From contig CALBAK010000006.1 of NCBI GenBank assembly GCA_937926445.1, positions 62,001-126,000 on the forward strand: 64,000 nt of DNA, in the 5' to 3' direction. Positions 63,901 through 64,000 of the stretch are shown in pieces. The notes below the pieces were generated by a model. That model saw only the letters and a list, made by a program, of their open reading frames with translations, made no database searches and was not told where the DNA came from. How positions within the stretch are numbered: the first letter of the stretch is position 1; each line of letters begins with the position of its first letter. Both the position numbers and the translations under genes were made by a program. The stretch comes from an uncultured Alphaproteobacteria bacterium. GTDB lineage: Bacteria; Pseudomonadota; Alphaproteobacteria; Geminicoccales; Geminicoccaceae.

Positions 63901-64000
63901 CTGTAACCACGCCCGTGAGAGAGCCTCGGCCGCCAGTCGAGGCTCTTCTTGCGGGTAGACACGCCCCGCCAGCTCGTCGAACCTCGGTAACCTACACTGT
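60937..64000 (-). pseudogene. DUF1998-type superfamily II helicase, multiply inactivated, continues past window
   Basis: Pieces in successive frames spell one protein. 64000 to about 63545: LLPARFHLAVSGIEAVV, with in-frame TAG at 63793-63791 and 63688-63686, and a YRNCGAPF zinc motif. About 63540-63137: GIAREHTAAI and RERIEAKFRDG, ending in a one-base loss. 63135 to about 62690: TTTMELGVDPGELEAV and NYQQRVGRAGRR (helicase motifs V-VI). To about 62040: YSLPVDTVRLE, AISEYAPGAEVVAAGRI, TAA at 62192-62190, TGA at 62171-62169, then CSNCGEKL. To 60937: GELFVVNRDPRGFGYLRCPAC, LGLVKSTDACQIRF, TGA at 61632-61630, LCDQLAGGAGQPHRI, CPFCDRRCRRCL. At least four frame changes and several stops of all three kinds. 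The region is less GC-rich than its surroundings. Confidence 0.85.

Noticed and set aside
58552-64000. Alternative genetic code (TAG as sense)
   Set aside because: TAA and TGA also interrupt the same helicase remnant and frame changes are present, so ordinary decay or sequence error explains the data better.
60214-64000. Naming the remnant as a DISARM, Dpd or MrfA helicase
   Set aside because: DUF1998 helicases occur in all of these; no partner methylase, DrmC-type nuclease or Dpd gene is visible in the window.

Overview
The window is one very GC-rich, gene-dense stretch of chromosome that reads as an alphaproteobacterium, probably of the Rhodospirillales/Geminicoccales kind. The evidence is alphaproteobacterial gene sets and neighbourhoods: addA/addB next to tsaE and an AmgK-type kinase; rpoN followed by PtsN, a short HprK, RapZ, a mannose-type EIIA and HPr; a coxB-coxA-ctaB-ctaG-coxC-DUF983-SURF1-ctaA operon; eukaryotic-type NADP isocitrate dehydrogenase; DUF1150; maf-coaE-dnaQ; secB/Tim44/mltA; minCDE; trmFO. 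No rRNA, insertion sequence, CRISPR array or prophage was seen.

Layout. 1-2.6 kb: the N-terminal part of a LarA-like (DUF2088) gene, divergent from a thiamine-diphosphate enzyme. 2.6-10.9 kb (minus): thioredoxin, the AddAB recombination nuclease, AmgK and TsaE. 10.9-19.7 kb (minus): ahcY, the nitrogen-PTS block with rpoN, LPS export genes lptB/lptA, arabinose-5-phosphate isomerase, ribonuclease D and tRNA-Leu(CAG). 19.8-27 kb (plus): an NDUFA9-like complex I protein, then glutamate synthase gltD-gltB. 27-30.3 kb (minus): YcjF/YcjX and UbiA; 30.3-31.1 kb (plus): RsmE. 31.2-34.1 kb (minus): a GGDEF-EAL membrane protein with a periplasmic molybdopterin-fold protein. 34.3-42.8 kb (plus): the complete aa3 cytochrome oxidase and heme A operon, then an M32 carboxypeptidase. 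42.9-46.5 kb: icd, dnaQ, coaE, maf, DUF1150. 46.5-50.0 kb: a MarR-regulator-kinase operon divergent from a branched-chain aminotransferase. 50-54.2 kb: secB, a histidine phosphatase, Tim44-like protein, MltA and a damaged hydrolase. 54.2-57.6 kb (minus): minCDE and trmFO. 57.8-60.1 kb: small genes, a cupin, a broken EamA exporter and an acetyltransferase.

Genes are packed with 4-base start/stop overlaps (ATGA, GTGA, TTGA), so translational coupling appears to be the rule, and TTG/GTG starts are common.

The unusual part is the right end. From about 60.2 to 64 kb the minus strand carries a readable but inactivated superfamily II helicase of the DUF1998 (zinc-binding) class. It has at least four frame changes and several in-frame stops of all three types. 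It runs, in one frame and through a single TAA, into a phospholipase-D-like module resembling MIT_C. The stretch is less GC-rich than its surroundings and looks like a decayed, probably acquired, defence or DNA-processing locus that continues beyond the window. The neighbouring EamA gene also carries a frameshift and a stop. Sequence error cannot be excluded for any single lesion, but the density and variety of lesions favour real decay.
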